A stretch of DNA of 64,000 bases from Streptomyces sp. R41 (lineage in GTDB: Bacteria; Actinomycetota; Actinomycetes; Streptomycetales; Streptomycetaceae): the NCBI RefSeq assembly GCF_041053055.1, contig NZ_CP163443.1, positions 7,919,001-7,983,000 on the forward strand. Reading direction: 5' to 3'. Below are positions 48,646 through 57,048 of this stretch, piece after piece. The stretch's first letter is position 1. Every line of letters begins with the position of its first letter. Below the pieces are notes generated by a model. That model had not been told where the DNA came from. It made no database searches and saw only the letters and a list, made by a program, of their open reading frames with translations. A program made the position numbers and the translations under genes.

Positions 48646-49569
48646 ATGCAACACGGCAAGTACCGGTTCATTGTGGGGTTCTTGGTAACCCCCTTGGCCT
48701 TGTACGCGATCTTCGTGATCTGGCCGTTCATCCAGGCGATCTACTACTCGTTCACGGACTGGACCGGCCTGAGCCCCGACTTCAAGATGGTTGGCTTCGC
48801 GAACTACACAAGAATGCTGCACGACGACATCTTCTGGAAATCGTTGCAGCACAGCCTGGTATTCGCATTGCTGCTGCCGCTGGTGACGCTGGGCCTTGCG
48901 CTCTTCTTCGCCTTCATGCTCAATGTCGGTGGGCGGCGCCGCAAAGGCGCCGCCATCACCGGAGTGCGCGGTTCAGGCTTTTACAAGATCGCCTATTTCT
49001 TCCCGCAGGTGCTGTCGATCGCGATCGTCTCCCTGCTCTTCCAGTTCGCGTACAACCCCAACGACGGTGTGATCAACGGGACTCTGAAGGCCATCGGCCT
49101 CGGCAGTGTCCAGCCGGACTGGCTGGGCGATCCGGGTCTCGCCCTGTGGTGTGTGATGACGGTGCTCCTGTGGAGCACCGTCGGGTTCTTCGTCGTGCTG
49201 TTCTCCGCTGGAATGGCCTCGATTCCGAAGGACTTCTACGAGGCCGCTCTCCTCGACGGCGCGAACCGGTTCACCACGTTCTTCAAAATCACTCTTCCGC
49301 TGCTCTGGGACACCGTGCAGTCCGGATGGGTCTACATGGGCATTCTGGCCCTCGGCGCGGAGGCCTTCGCCGCCGTGCAGATCATGACGGTGGGTCCCGG
49401 CGGTCCCGACTACTCGACCACGGTCCTGCCGCTGTACGTCTACCAATCGGCGTTCCGCGACGCGAACGCCGCCTACGCGACAACGATTGGCGTTGCCCTC
49501 CTCATCGTCACGCTGCTGTTCGCAGCGATCGTGATGCGGCTGGGCCGGCGAGAGCGGCTGGAGTTCTGA
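48646..49569 (+). CDS. ngcF: ABC sugar transporter permease
   Basis: A 307-aa MalF-type permease with six predicted spans: FIVGFLVTPLALYAIFVIW at the N-terminus, then the inner-membrane domain with the EAA loop YEAALLDGANRFTTFFKITLP near residue 200, the coupling site for the ATPase. It follows ngcE by 62 bp and overlaps ngcG by one base (TGATG). Forms a heterodimeric channel with NgcG for aminosugar uptake; the ATPase is not encoded nearby, so a shared one (MsiK) is expected. Confidence 0.9.
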   Translation: MQHGKYRFIVGFLVTPLALYAIFVIWPFIQAIYYSFTDWTGLSPDFKMVGFANYTRMLHDDIFWKSLQHSLVFALLLPLVTLGLALFFAFMLNVGGRRRKGAAITGVRGSGFYKIAYFFPQVLSIAIVSLLFQFAYNPNDGVINGTLKAIGLGSVQPDWLGDPGLALWCVMTVLLWSTVGFFVVLFSAGMASIPKDFYEAALLDGANRFTTFFKITLPLLWDTVQSGWVYMGILALGAEAFAAVQIMTVGPGGPDYSTTVLPLYVYQSAFRDANAAYATTIGVALLIVTLLFAAIVMRLGRRERLEF

Positions 49570-50489
49570 TGAAGACCACTGACACCCCGCCGCCCGCGGA
49601 CCCGGTCGAGGTTCACCCGCGGGTGATGAAGACGCCGGCCCCGCCCGAGAAGGTGAAGAACAGTGAGGGAGGCGTCCTGAGCGTCTTCTCGCACGGCATC
49701 CTCATCATCTGGGCGATCATGGTCGTCCTGCCGCTCGTCTGGGCGGTGATGACGTCCTTCAAGGACGACGACTCCATCTTCAGCTCACCCTGGTCACTAC
49801 CGGACAAGCTGCACTTCGACAACTGGTCGCGCGCCTGGTCGCAGGCGCACATGAGCGACTACTTCGGCAACACGCTCATCGTGGTGGGCTTCTCGCTGGT
49901 GGGCACGCTCGTACTCGGCTCGATGGCGGCGTACGTGCTGGCCCGCTTCGAGTTCCCCGGCAACCGCTTCATCTACTTCCTCTTCGTCGGAGGAATGAGC
50001 TTCCCGATCATGCTCGCTCTGGTGCCGCTGTTCTATGTGCTGAACAACATGCAACTGCTGAATACGCTGCCGGGCCTGATCCTCGTCTACATCGCCTACT
50101 CACTGCCGTTCACCGTCTTCTTCCTGACATCGTTCTTCAGGACACTGCCGACCTCTATCGCCGAGGCGGCGTTCGTCGACGGCGCGTCGCACACCAGGAC
50201 CTTCTTCCAGATCATGCTGCCGATGGCTAAGCCGGGTCTGGTCAGCGTCGGCATCTTCAACTTCCTGGGGCAGTGGAACCAGTACATGCTCCCGACGGTG
50301 CTGAACACCGACCCGGACAAGAAGGTGCTCTCCCAGGGCCTCGTCGAGCTGGCGACCAGCCAGGGGTACAAGGGCGACTGGTCGGGCCTGTTCGCGGGCC
50401 TGGTGATGGCGATGTTGCCGGTTCTCGCCGCGTACATCATCTTCCAGCGGCAGGTGGTGCAGGGGCTGACGGCGGGTGCCCTCAAGTAG
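49569..50489 (+). CDS. ngcG: ABC sugar transporter permease
   Basis: A 306-aa MalG-type permease. A cytosolic Pro-rich N-terminus of about 40 residues is followed by span ILIIWAIMVVLPLVWAVM, five further spans and the EAA loop EAAFVDGASHTRTFFQIMLP near residue 203. ATG 49569 overlaps the ngcF stop. It is the last gene of the ngcEFG operon; the gap to the next conserved gene is interrupted by a TnpB gene beginning 112 bp downstream. Confidence 0.9.
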   Translation: MKTTDTPPPADPVEVHPRVMKTPAPPEKVKNSEGGVLSVFSHGILIIWAIMVVLPLVWAVMTSFKDDDSIFSSPWSLPDKLHFDNWSRAWSQAHMSDYFGNTLIVVGFSLVGTLVLGSMAAYVLARFEFPGNRFIYFLFVGGMSFPIMLALVPLFYVLNNMQLLNTLPGLILVYIAYSLPFTVFFLTSFFRTLPTSIAEAAFVDGASHTRTFFQIMLPMAKPGLVSVGIFNFLGQWNQYMLPTVLNTDPDKKVLSQGLVELATSQGYKGDWSGLFAGLVMAMLPVLAAYIIFQRQVVQGLTAGALK

Positions 50490-50601
50490 CAGCCTGGCAA
50501 CCTCGTCATAGATGCGAACGCATGGTCGGTTTGTCACTGAATTTGGTGCATGTGTGCGGAGTTGGTTCATCCGTGCGGCTGTGTGGCTAGCGTGATCGGT
50601 C

Positions 50602-51759
50602 ATGAAGCTGGTTGTGCGGGTCAAGCTGCTGCCGACGCCTGAGCAGGCGTCGGCGCTGGGGGCGACGCTGCTTGCCTGCAACCGTGCTGCCATCCATGTC
50701 TCGCGAGTGGCATTCGAACAGGGCGTCACCTCGCGCAATGAGTTGCAGACGCTGGTTTACGCGGAAGTGAAGGCCGCATTCGGCCTGTCGGCTCAGCCTG
50801 CGGTGCGGGTAGTGAAGAAGGTCGTAGACGCGTATGCGACGCTGCGCGCCAATCTGGCGGCGGGCAACCTGGGGAAGTCGGGTTCGAAGCGATACCGAAA
50901 GGCGGCCGGGCAAGCGGTTGTCTTCCGGCCCGAGGCCGCACAGCCCTTTGATGACCGCTGCCTTTCCTGGCAGCTCGATGCGGGAACCGTGTCCATCTGG
51001 ACTATCGGCGGACGGTTGAAAGGCCTGGGGTTCACCTGCTCGCCCGACCAATTGAAGACTCTGGTGCAATACCGCAAGGGGGAGAGCGACCTTGTCCAGG
51101 CGGGCGGGAAATGGTTCCTCGTCGCCACCTGCGAGGTGCCGGAGCAGCCGGTGTATGAGCCTGTGGACTGGATCGGCGTGGACCGTGGCATCGTCAACCT
51201 TGCCACCACCTCGGAGGGCGCCAACTACCAGGGCCGACGGCTGGGGCGTTATCGGCGCTGGCAGGCCCGCAAGCGCACCGAACTCCAAGCCAAGGGCACC
51301 CGCTCGGCCAAGCGGCGCCTCGCACAGCGTGCATGTCGTGAACAACGGCATGCCACTCATGTCAACCACCGCATTTCCAAGGAGATTGTGGCCGTCGCGC
51401 AACGCACCGGTCGCGGAATCGCCGTCGAGCAGCTGGACGGGATCCGCGAACGGGTACGGCTTCGCCGCGACCAGCGGACCACCTTCTCCCGCTGGCCCTT
51501 CCGCCAGCTCGGTCAGCACTTGGCCTACAAGGCCAAAAGGGCCGGGGTGCCGTTCCTGGAGGTGGACGCGGCCTACACCTCGCAGCGCTGCCCGCGCTGC
51601 GGCCATACCGAGAGGGCCAATCGGTCCACTCGGGATCGCTTCTGTTGTCGTCGGTGCGGCCTCGCTGGGCCCGCCGACGTCGTCGCCGGGGTCAACGTGC
51701 GCGATCGCGCACGCTCGGCGTGGGTGTTTGTCACCACACCCGCACCTGCTCCGTCATAA
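50602..51759 (+). mobile_element. tnpB: Orphan TnpB (IS200/IS605-type RNA-guided nuclease gene)
   Basis: 385 aa. RuvC-like catalytic residues are present: Asp in GVDRGIVNLAT, Glu in GIAVEQLDGI and Asp in GPADVVAGVNV. The zinc ribbon is CPRCGHTERAN...FCCRRCG. The N-terminal part (KLVVRVKLLPTPEQ) is the typical OrfB HTH/wedge start. No TnpA transposase gene adjoins it, so it is a TnpB-only element. TAGCGT lies 8 nt before ATG 50602, suggesting near-leaderless expression. A hairpin follows the gene at 51827-51860. It sits between ngcG and rok7B7, adjacent genes in S. coelicolor from memory. The reading frame looks intact, so the protein may be active. Confidence 0.88.
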
Positions 51760-52100
51760 CGAGAGAGTGGGTGGATGCGACCCGTGACCGTTCCGTCGTA
51801 GGGGGCAGTCGGGAGCGCGACGAGGTGTGAATGATCGAGAGTGCAAGCTTGATCGTTCACGGCCGAGAAGGTGACAACTTGTAAGTGGTCTTGATATGTG
51901 GCTGTGACGTGGGCCACGCACGCATCGCCCGTGTCATGTCACGGCTGGGTTTTCCTGGGATACGGCGCTCACGCGTGCTCATCCGCGCCGGATGCAGCTC
52001 AACCTCTTGACGGGAGGTGACCCAAACGGCTCAGCTTAGAGTTCACTAGTTGGACATAGGCGAGGCCTCATCGTGGCGGCCTCGTACGCGGGAGGTCGTC
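51760..52100. other. Intergenic region downstream of tnpB
   Basis: 340 bp without a gene. The first 100 bp may carry the TnpB guide-RNA scaffold and the element's right end; the remainder must hold the rok7B7 promoter. TTGACG at about 52006 is a -35-like hexamer with no well-placed -10. Confidence 0.4.
51827..51860 (+). ncRNA. Candidate TnpB guide-RNA scaffold hairpin
   Basis: GTGAATGATC and GATCGTTCAC form a 10-bp stem with one G-T pair around a 14-nt loop containing AAGCTT, about 70 bp after the tnpB stop. TnpB guide (omega/re) RNAs are made from the 3' end of the gene through the element's right end, so this position fits, but the RNA boundaries and the right end are unproven. Confidence 0.35.
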
Positions 52101-53300
52101 GTGGAGACTCCGGGGTCGCAGTCGTCGCTGCACCGAGCCAATCTGGAGCGCGTCGTACGTGCGGTGCGCCTTGCCGGTTCGCTCACGCAGGCGGAGATCG
52201 CGAGGACGACGGGCCTGTCCGCCGCGACCGTTTCCAATATCGTCCGGGAGCTCAAGGACGGCGGAACGGTCGAGGTCACACCCACTTCGGCGGGCGGACG
52301 CAGGGCCCGCAGCGTCAGTCTGAGCGGAGACGCCGGCATCGTCATCGGGGTCGACTTCGGGCATACACATTTGCGCGTCGCGGTCGGAAATCTCGCCCAC
52401 CAGGTACTGGCCGAGGAGTCCGAGCCGCTGGATGTGGACGCCTCCGCCGCGCAGGGCTTCGACCGGGCGGAAGAGCTGGTCAACCGCCTGATCGCGGCAA
52501 CCGGGGTCGACCGGTCCAAGATCGCGGGTGTGGGGCTCGGTGTGCCCGGCCCGATCGACGTGGAGTCGGGGACCCTCGGGTCCACCGCCATCCTGCCGGG
52601 CTGGACCGGCGCGAAGCCCGCCGAGGAGCTGCGGGGGCGGCTCGGCGTGCCCGTGCACGTGGACAACGACGCCAACCTGGGCGCGCTCGGCGAGATGGTC
52701 TGGGGGAGCGGGCGCGGGGTCAAGGACCTGGCGTACATCAAGGTCGCCAGCGGTGTCGGCGCGGGTCTGGTGATCGACGGCAAGATCTACCGCGGGCCTG
52801 GCGGCACTGCGGGAGAAATCGGCCATATCACTCTTGATGAATCAGGCCCCGTCTGCCGTTGCGGCAACCGGGGATGCCTGGAGACCTTTACGGCGGCGCG
52901 CTATGTGCTGCCGCTCCTGCAATCCAGTCACGGCACCGATCTGACCATGGAAGGCGTGGTCAGGCTGGCGCGCGACGGGGATCCGGGCTGTCGTCGGGTG
53001 ATCGCCGACGTCGGCCGTCACATCGGCAGCGGAGTCGCGAATCTCTGCAATTTGCTCAACCCGAGCCGGGTGGTTCTCGGCGGCGATCTCGCCGAGGCCG
53101 GGGAGCTGGTTCTGGGGCCCATCAGGGAGTCGGTCGGCCGCTATGCGATCCCCAGCGCCGCACGTCAACTCTCGGTGTTGCCAGGGGCCTTGGGGGGCCG
53201 CGCGGAGGTCCTCGGCGCGCTCGCTCTCGCGCTCAGCGAGATGGGCGATTCGACCCTTTTGGACGGATCGCTGACCGCTGTTGCCCCTGCCTTCACTTAG
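52101..53300 (+). CDS. rok7B7: ROK-family transcriptional regulator
   Basis: 399 aa. An N-terminal winged HTH (LTQAEIARTTGLSAATVSNI), then a ROK/ASKHA domain: IGVDFGHTHLRVAV phosphate loop, GVGLGVPGPID, HVDNDANLGALGE, the GGTAGEIGHI ROK signature, and a zinc motif CRCGNRGCLE. GTG 52101 is used because GGGAGG is 5 nt upstream; an in-frame start at 52050 lacks one. Located directly before xylFGH, exactly as Rok7B7 (SCO6008) of S. coelicolor, which represses xylose transport and affects carbon catabolite repression and antibiotic production (from memory). An AAGTA-TT-TACTT palindrome between it and xylF may be its operator. Confidence 0.9.
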   Translation: METPGSQSSLHRANLERVVRAVRLAGSLTQAEIARTTGLSAATVSNIVRELKDGGTVEVTPTSAGGRRARSVSLSGDAGIVIGVDFGHTHLRVAVGNLAHQVLAEESEPLDVDASAAQGFDRAEELVNRLIAATGVDRSKIAGVGLGVPGPIDVESGTLGSTAILPGWTGAKPAEELRGRLGVPVHVDNDANLGALGEMVWGSGRGVKDLAYIKVASGVGAGLVIDGKIYRGPGGTAGEIGHITLDESGPVCRCGNRGCLETFTAARYVLPLLQSSHGTDLTMEGVVRLARDGDPGCRRVIADVGRHIGSGVANLCNLLNPSRVVLGGDLAEAGELVLGPIRESVGRYAIPSAARQLSVLPGALGGRAEVLGALALALSEMGDSTLLDGSLTAVAPAFT

Positions 53301-53329
53301 AGAACGCATGGCACCGTTGCCATCTCGTT

Positions 53330-53341
53330 AAGTATTTACTT
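53330..53341. promoter_or_regulatory. AAGTATTTACTT palindrome in the xylF promoter
   Basis: A perfect AT-rich inverted repeat (AAGTA-TT-TACTT), striking in this GC-rich context, directly before a TTGACG -35-like hexamer (53343-53348) and 81 bp before the xylF start. Candidate Rok7B7 operator. Confidence 0.55.
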
Positions 53342-53421
53342 CTTGACGTCGCACGTGTGGCCGAGTTGACTTCCAGCCACCTCGGCCGCAACGACGCGGC
53401 CTCGTCAGGGAGGTTTCTGAA

Positions 53422-54531
53422 GTGAACACGCGTATGCGTCGTGCCGCCGTTGCCGTTGCCGCTGGTGCTATGGCCGTCTCGCTGGCCGCCTGTGGCAGTG
53501 CCAAGGAGTCCGGCGACAAGAGCGACAGCTCCAGCTCCGCCAAGAAGGGCGACGCGATCAAGGTCGGTCTGCTCCTTCCCGAGAACCAGACCGCGCGTTA
53601 CGAGAAGTTCGACAAGCCCCTGATCGAGAGCAAGATCAAGGAGCTGACGAACAACAAGGGCGAGGTCGTCTACGCCAACGCCAAGCAGGACGCCAGCACG
53701 CAGAACCAGCAGGTCGACACGATGATCACCAACAAGGTGGACGTGCTGATCGTGGACGCTGTGGACGCTGCCGCCATCAAGAACTCGGTGCAGAAGGCCA
53801 AGGACGCCGGCATCCCGGTCGTCGCCTACGACCGTCTCGCGCAGGGCCCGATCGACGCCTACACCTCGTTCGACAACAAGACCGTCGGCAAGACGCAGGG
53901 CGAGGCCCTCCTCAAGGCTCTTGGCTCCAAGGCCAAGGACGGCAAGATCGTCATGATGAACGGGTCGGTCACCGACCCGAACGCCGCCCAGTTCAAGGCG
54001 GGCGCCCACGAGGTGCTCGACGGCAAGGTGAACATCGGCAAGGAGTACGACACCAAGGAGTGGAAGCCGGAGAACGCCAACTCCAACATGGAGGGCGCCA
54101 TTTCGGCTCTCGGCAAGAAGAACATCATCGGCGTCTACTCCGCCAACGACGGCATGGCCGGCGGTATCATCACCGCCCTCAAGGCCGCGGGCATCTCCGT
54201 CCCGGTCACCGGCCAGGACGCCGAGCTCGCGGGTGTGCAGCGCATCGTCGCCGGTACGCAGTACATGAGCGTCTACAAGCCGTACGCCCCCGAGGCCGAC
54301 GCCGCCGCCGAGATGGCCGTCGCGCTCGCCCAGGGCAAGTCGCTCGACTCGGTCGCCAAGGACAAGGTCGACAGCCCGACCACCAAGGCGATCCCGTCGG
54401 TGCTCGTCGCGGTCACCTCGCTGACCAAGGACAACATCAAGGACACCGTCATCAAGGACGGCGTCTACACGGTCAACGACATCTGCACCGCCGCGTACAA
54501 GGCCGACTGCGACAAGATCGGTCTGAAGTAA
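53422..54531 (+). CDS. xylF: Xylose ABC transporter substrate-binding lipoprotein
   Basis: A 369-aa periplasmic-binding-protein-type (ribose/xylose, LacI fold) lipoprotein: signal peptide with lipobox LAAC, then KVGLLLPENQTARYEK, ANKVDVLIV-type strands (TNKVDVLIVDAVDAA), VVAYDRLAQG, YSANDGMAGG and VTGQDAELAGVQ, all typical of XylF. GTG 53422 has GGGAGG upstream. First gene of the xylFGH operon next to the ROK regulator. Binds D-xylose outside the membrane. Two strong hairpins after the stop probably lower expression of the downstream ATPase and permease. Confidence 0.93.
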   Translation: MNTRMRRAAVAVAAGAMAVSLAACGSAKESGDKSDSSSSAKKGDAIKVGLLLPENQTARYEKFDKPLIESKIKELTNNKGEVVYANAKQDASTQNQQVDTMITNKVDVLIVDAVDAAAIKNSVQKAKDAGIPVVAYDRLAQGPIDAYTSFDNKTVGKTQGEALLKALGSKAKDGKIVMMNGSVTDPNAAQFKAGAHEVLDGKVNIGKEYDTKEWKPENANSNMEGAISALGKKNIIGVYSANDGMAGGIITALKAAGISVPVTGQDAELAGVQRIVAGTQYMSVYKPYAPEADAAAEMAVALAQGKSLDSVAKDKVDSPTTKAIPSVLVAVTSLTKDNIKDTVIKDGVYTVNDICTAAYKADCDKIGLK

Positions 54532-54553
54532 GCCACCGCAAGTCTCTATCCAC

Positions 54554-54583
54554 GTACGGGAATTCGTTCTTGAATTCCCGTAC
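54554..54583 (+). terminator. xylF-xylG intergenic hairpin 1
   Basis: GTACGGGAATTC-gttctt-GAATTCCCGTAC: perfect 12-bp stem, 6-nt loop, 22 bp after the xylF stop. Partial terminator or mRNA-stabilising element within the operon. Confidence 0.75.
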
Positions 54584-54605
54584 GGGACTTGCGTACTGAG
54601 CCCCT

Positions 54606-54651
54606 CCGGCGCCCCGCATTCAACAGCCCCGCAAGCTAGGCGGGGCGCCGG
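54606..54651 (+). terminator. xylF-xylG intergenic hairpin 2
   Basis: CCGGCGCCCCGC and GCGGGGCGCCGG form a perfect 12-bp stem with a 22-nt loop, 22 bp downstream of hairpin 1 and 71 bp before xylG. Confidence 0.7.
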
Positions 54652-54722
54652 ACGGAACAACCCCCCTCCAAAACTTTCTGCACAACCTCCCGCCGGGTCA
54701 GGCGGCGAAGGAGATGGTTCAC

Positions 54723-55505
54723 GTGTCCGCTACGCCTGTCCTGGCGTTGCGCGGGGTCTCCAAGCGATTCGGTGCCGTCCAGGCGCTCACCGATGTAGAG
54801 CTTGAGGTCCACGCCGGTGAAGTGGTCGCCCTGGTGGGCGACAACGGCGCCGGAAAGTCCACGCTGGTCAAGACGATCGCCGGCGTGCATCCCATCGATG
54901 AGGGCGTCATCGAGTGGGACGGCAAGGCCGTATCGATCAACAAGCCGCACGACGCCCAGAACCTGGGCGTGGCGACCGTCTACCAGGACCTCGCGCTGTG
55001 CGACAACATCGATGTGGTCGGCAACCTCTACCTGGGCCGGGAGCTGAAGAAGCGCGGCGTCCTGGACGAGGTCGAGATGGAACGCCGCTCCCGCGAGCTG
55101 CTGGACACGCTGTCCATCCGCATCCCCAGCGTCCGCATCCCGATCGCCTCGCTCTCCGGCGGTCAGCGCCAGACCGTGGCGATCGCCCGCTCGATGCTCG
55201 GTGAGCCCAAGCTCGTCATCCTCGACGAGCCCACCGCGGCCCTCGGCGTCGAGCAGACCGCCCAGGTTCTCGACCTGGTCGAGCGGCTGCGCGAGCGCGG
55301 CCACGCGGTCCTCCTCATCAGCCACAACATGGCCGATGTGAAGGCCGTGGCCGACAAGGTCGCCGTCCTGCGCCTGGGGCGCAACAACGGCGTCTTCGAG
55401 GTCAAGTCGACCTCCCAGGAAGAGATCATTTCCGCCATCACGGGCGCCACGGACAACGCCGTGACCCGTCGTGCGGCGCGCAGCAATGGGGAGGCTCAGA
55501 AGTGA
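54723..55505 (+). CDS. xylG: Xylose ABC transporter ATP-binding protein
   Basis: 260 aa, a single nucleotide-binding domain: Walker A GDNGAGKST, Q-loop TVYQDLALC, signature LSGGQRQ, Walker B LVILDEP, switch His in ISHNM. Unlike enteric XylG it has one ATPase domain, not two. GTG 54723 is preferred, with AAGGAG ending 9 nt before it; ATG 54714 is too close to that site. The stop is overlapped by the xylH GTG (GTGA). Energises xylose uptake with XylF and XylH. Confidence 0.92.
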   Translation: MSATPVLALRGVSKRFGAVQALTDVELEVHAGEVVALVGDNGAGKSTLVKTIAGVHPIDEGVIEWDGKAVSINKPHDAQNLGVATVYQDLALCDNIDVVGNLYLGRELKKRGVLDEVEMERRSRELLDTLSIRIPSVRIPIASLSGGQRQTVAIARSMLGEPKLVILDEPTAALGVEQTAQVLDLVERLRERGHAVLLISHNMADVKAVADKVAVLRLGRNNGVFEVKSTSQEEIISAITGATDNAVTRRAARSNGEAQK

Positions 55506-56794
55506 GCATCGACAAGACCTCCGCCACCCCCGACGAGCACGTCGTGGAGAACCCCGAGGCGGCGCACGACGCGGTCACCGCGGTCGACCCCCGGCTGCTG
55601 GTCCGCGAGGAGGGCCTCAAGGGCTATGTCACCGAGTTCAAGCGGAAGATGAAGTCCGGCGACCTGGGATCCATCCCGGTCGTCATCGGCCTGATCATCA
55701 TCTGGGCGATCTTCGCCAGCCTGAACTCGAACTTCCTCACCGCGGGCAACCTGTCCGACATCTCCGTCGCCATGGTCGGCACGGGCATGATCGCCGTCGG
55801 CATCGTCTTTGTGCTGCTGCTCGGCGAGATCGACCTGTCGGTCGGTTCGGTCTCCGGTGTCGCGGGCGCCGCCTTCGCGGTGCTGAATGTCACGCACGGC
55901 ATGAACGAGTGGCTGGCCTTCGTACTGGCCATCCTCACCGGCACGGCCGCCGGTGCGATCCACGGATTCGTCTTCGCGCGCATCGGTGTGCCGGCCTTCG
56001 CCGTCACCCTGGCGGGTCTGCTGTTCTGGAACGGCTTCATGCTCCAGATCCTCGGCAGCAACGGCACCATCAACCTGGACAGCGAAGGCGTCGTCGCCAA
56101 GCTGACCAGCTACTACTTCACCGATGTGGCCGCCGCCTACGCGCTCGCGATCGTCGTGACCGCCGCGTACTTCCTCACCTCCTACTTCGGTAACCGCCGC
56201 CGCGAGGCCGCGGGTGTGCCGTCCCGGCCGGTGAGCGAGATCATCGTGCGCACCGCGCTCCTGGCGATCCTCGCCTTCGCCGTGGCGATCCTCTACAACC
56301 AGTACAAGGGCCTGCCGTTGGCCGTTGTGATCTTCGTCGCGGTGCTGCTGCTCACGGACTTCGTGCTGCGCCGTACCTCGTACGGGCGGAAGATCTTCGC
56401 GCTCGGCGGCAGCGTCGAGGCCTCTCGGCGTGCGGGTATCAACGTGGAGATGGTCCGGATCTCGGTCTTCGCGATCTCCGGTACCTTCGCCGCGATCGGC
56501 GGTCTGTTCATCGCTTCGAAGATCGCCTCCGCCAACCAGGGCGCCGGCGCCGGTGACCTCCTGATGAACGCCATCGCGGCGGCCGTCATCGGTGGCACCA
56601 GCCTCTTCGGTGGCCGTGGCCGCACCTGGAACGCGCTGCTCGGTGTGCTCGTGATCGTCTCGATCCAGTACGGCCTCGCCCTGGAGGGCATCGCCTCTCC
56701 GGTGCAGTACATGATCACCGGTGGTGTGCTTCTCGCCACGGTCGTCATCGACGCCGTGACCCGCAAGACCCAGAAGACGGCCGGCCGCGCGTAG
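55502..56794 (+). CDS. xylH: Xylose ABC transporter permease
   Basis: A 430-aa BPD_transp_2-family permease. A charged cytosolic N-terminus of about 55 residues precedes roughly ten spans (IPVVIGLIIIWAIFASLN onward), with family motifs GEIDLSVGSV near residue 115, GGTSLFGGRGRTWNALLG near 370 and a C-terminal MITGGVLL span. GTG 55502 overlaps the xylG stop. Last gene of the operon, followed by a strong terminator hairpin. Confidence 0.93.
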   Translation: MSIDKTSATPDEHVVENPEAAHDAVTAVDPRLLVREEGLKGYVTEFKRKMKSGDLGSIPVVIGLIIIWAIFASLNSNFLTAGNLSDISVAMVGTGMIAVGIVFVLLLGEIDLSVGSVSGVAGAAFAVLNVTHGMNEWLAFVLAILTGTAAGAIHGFVFARIGVPAFAVTLAGLLFWNGFMLQILGSNGTINLDSEGVVAKLTSYYFTDVAAAYALAIVVTAAYFLTSYFGNRRREAAGVPSRPVSEIIVRTALLAILAFAVAILYNQYKGLPLAVVIFVAVLLLTDFVLRRTSYGRKIFALGGSVEASRRAGINVEMVRISVFAISGTFAAIGGLFIASKIASANQGAGAGDLLMNAIAAAVIGGTSLFGGRGRTWNALLGVLVIVSIQYGLALEGIASPVQYMITGGVLLATVVIDAVTRKTQKTAGRA

Positions 56795-56820
56795 CGGTCC
56801 TGCCTCTTCCGGCCCTGGAC

Positions 56821-56856
56821 GAAGTGCCCGGTACCAATGGCGGTACCGGGCACTTC
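56821..56856 (+). terminator. Terminator of the xyl operon
   Basis: Perfect 15-bp stem GAAGTGCCCGGTACC / GGTACCGGGCACTTC with an AATGGC loop, 26 bp after the xylH stop. Confidence 0.85.
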
Positions 56857-57048
56857 CATGTCCGGACCCGGGTACTTCCCCGTCCGTGAGCGGGGCGTGC
56901 GCAGGGACCTGAAGGGAACGTGCGTATGGATGATTTACGGCCGAACGCGCGACCTACAAGGCGGAGCCCGGCCGCTGCCATGAAAGGCGGAACATTAGAC
57001 TCGACAGACCCGGCAAAGCTCGATCAGCTCTACTGCAAGGAGGCACGG

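Noticed and set aside
56920..57048. 43-codon extension of dxs from an upstream start
   Set aside because: No ribosome site, unconserved sequence, while GTG 57049 has AAGGAGG and gives the standard protein length.
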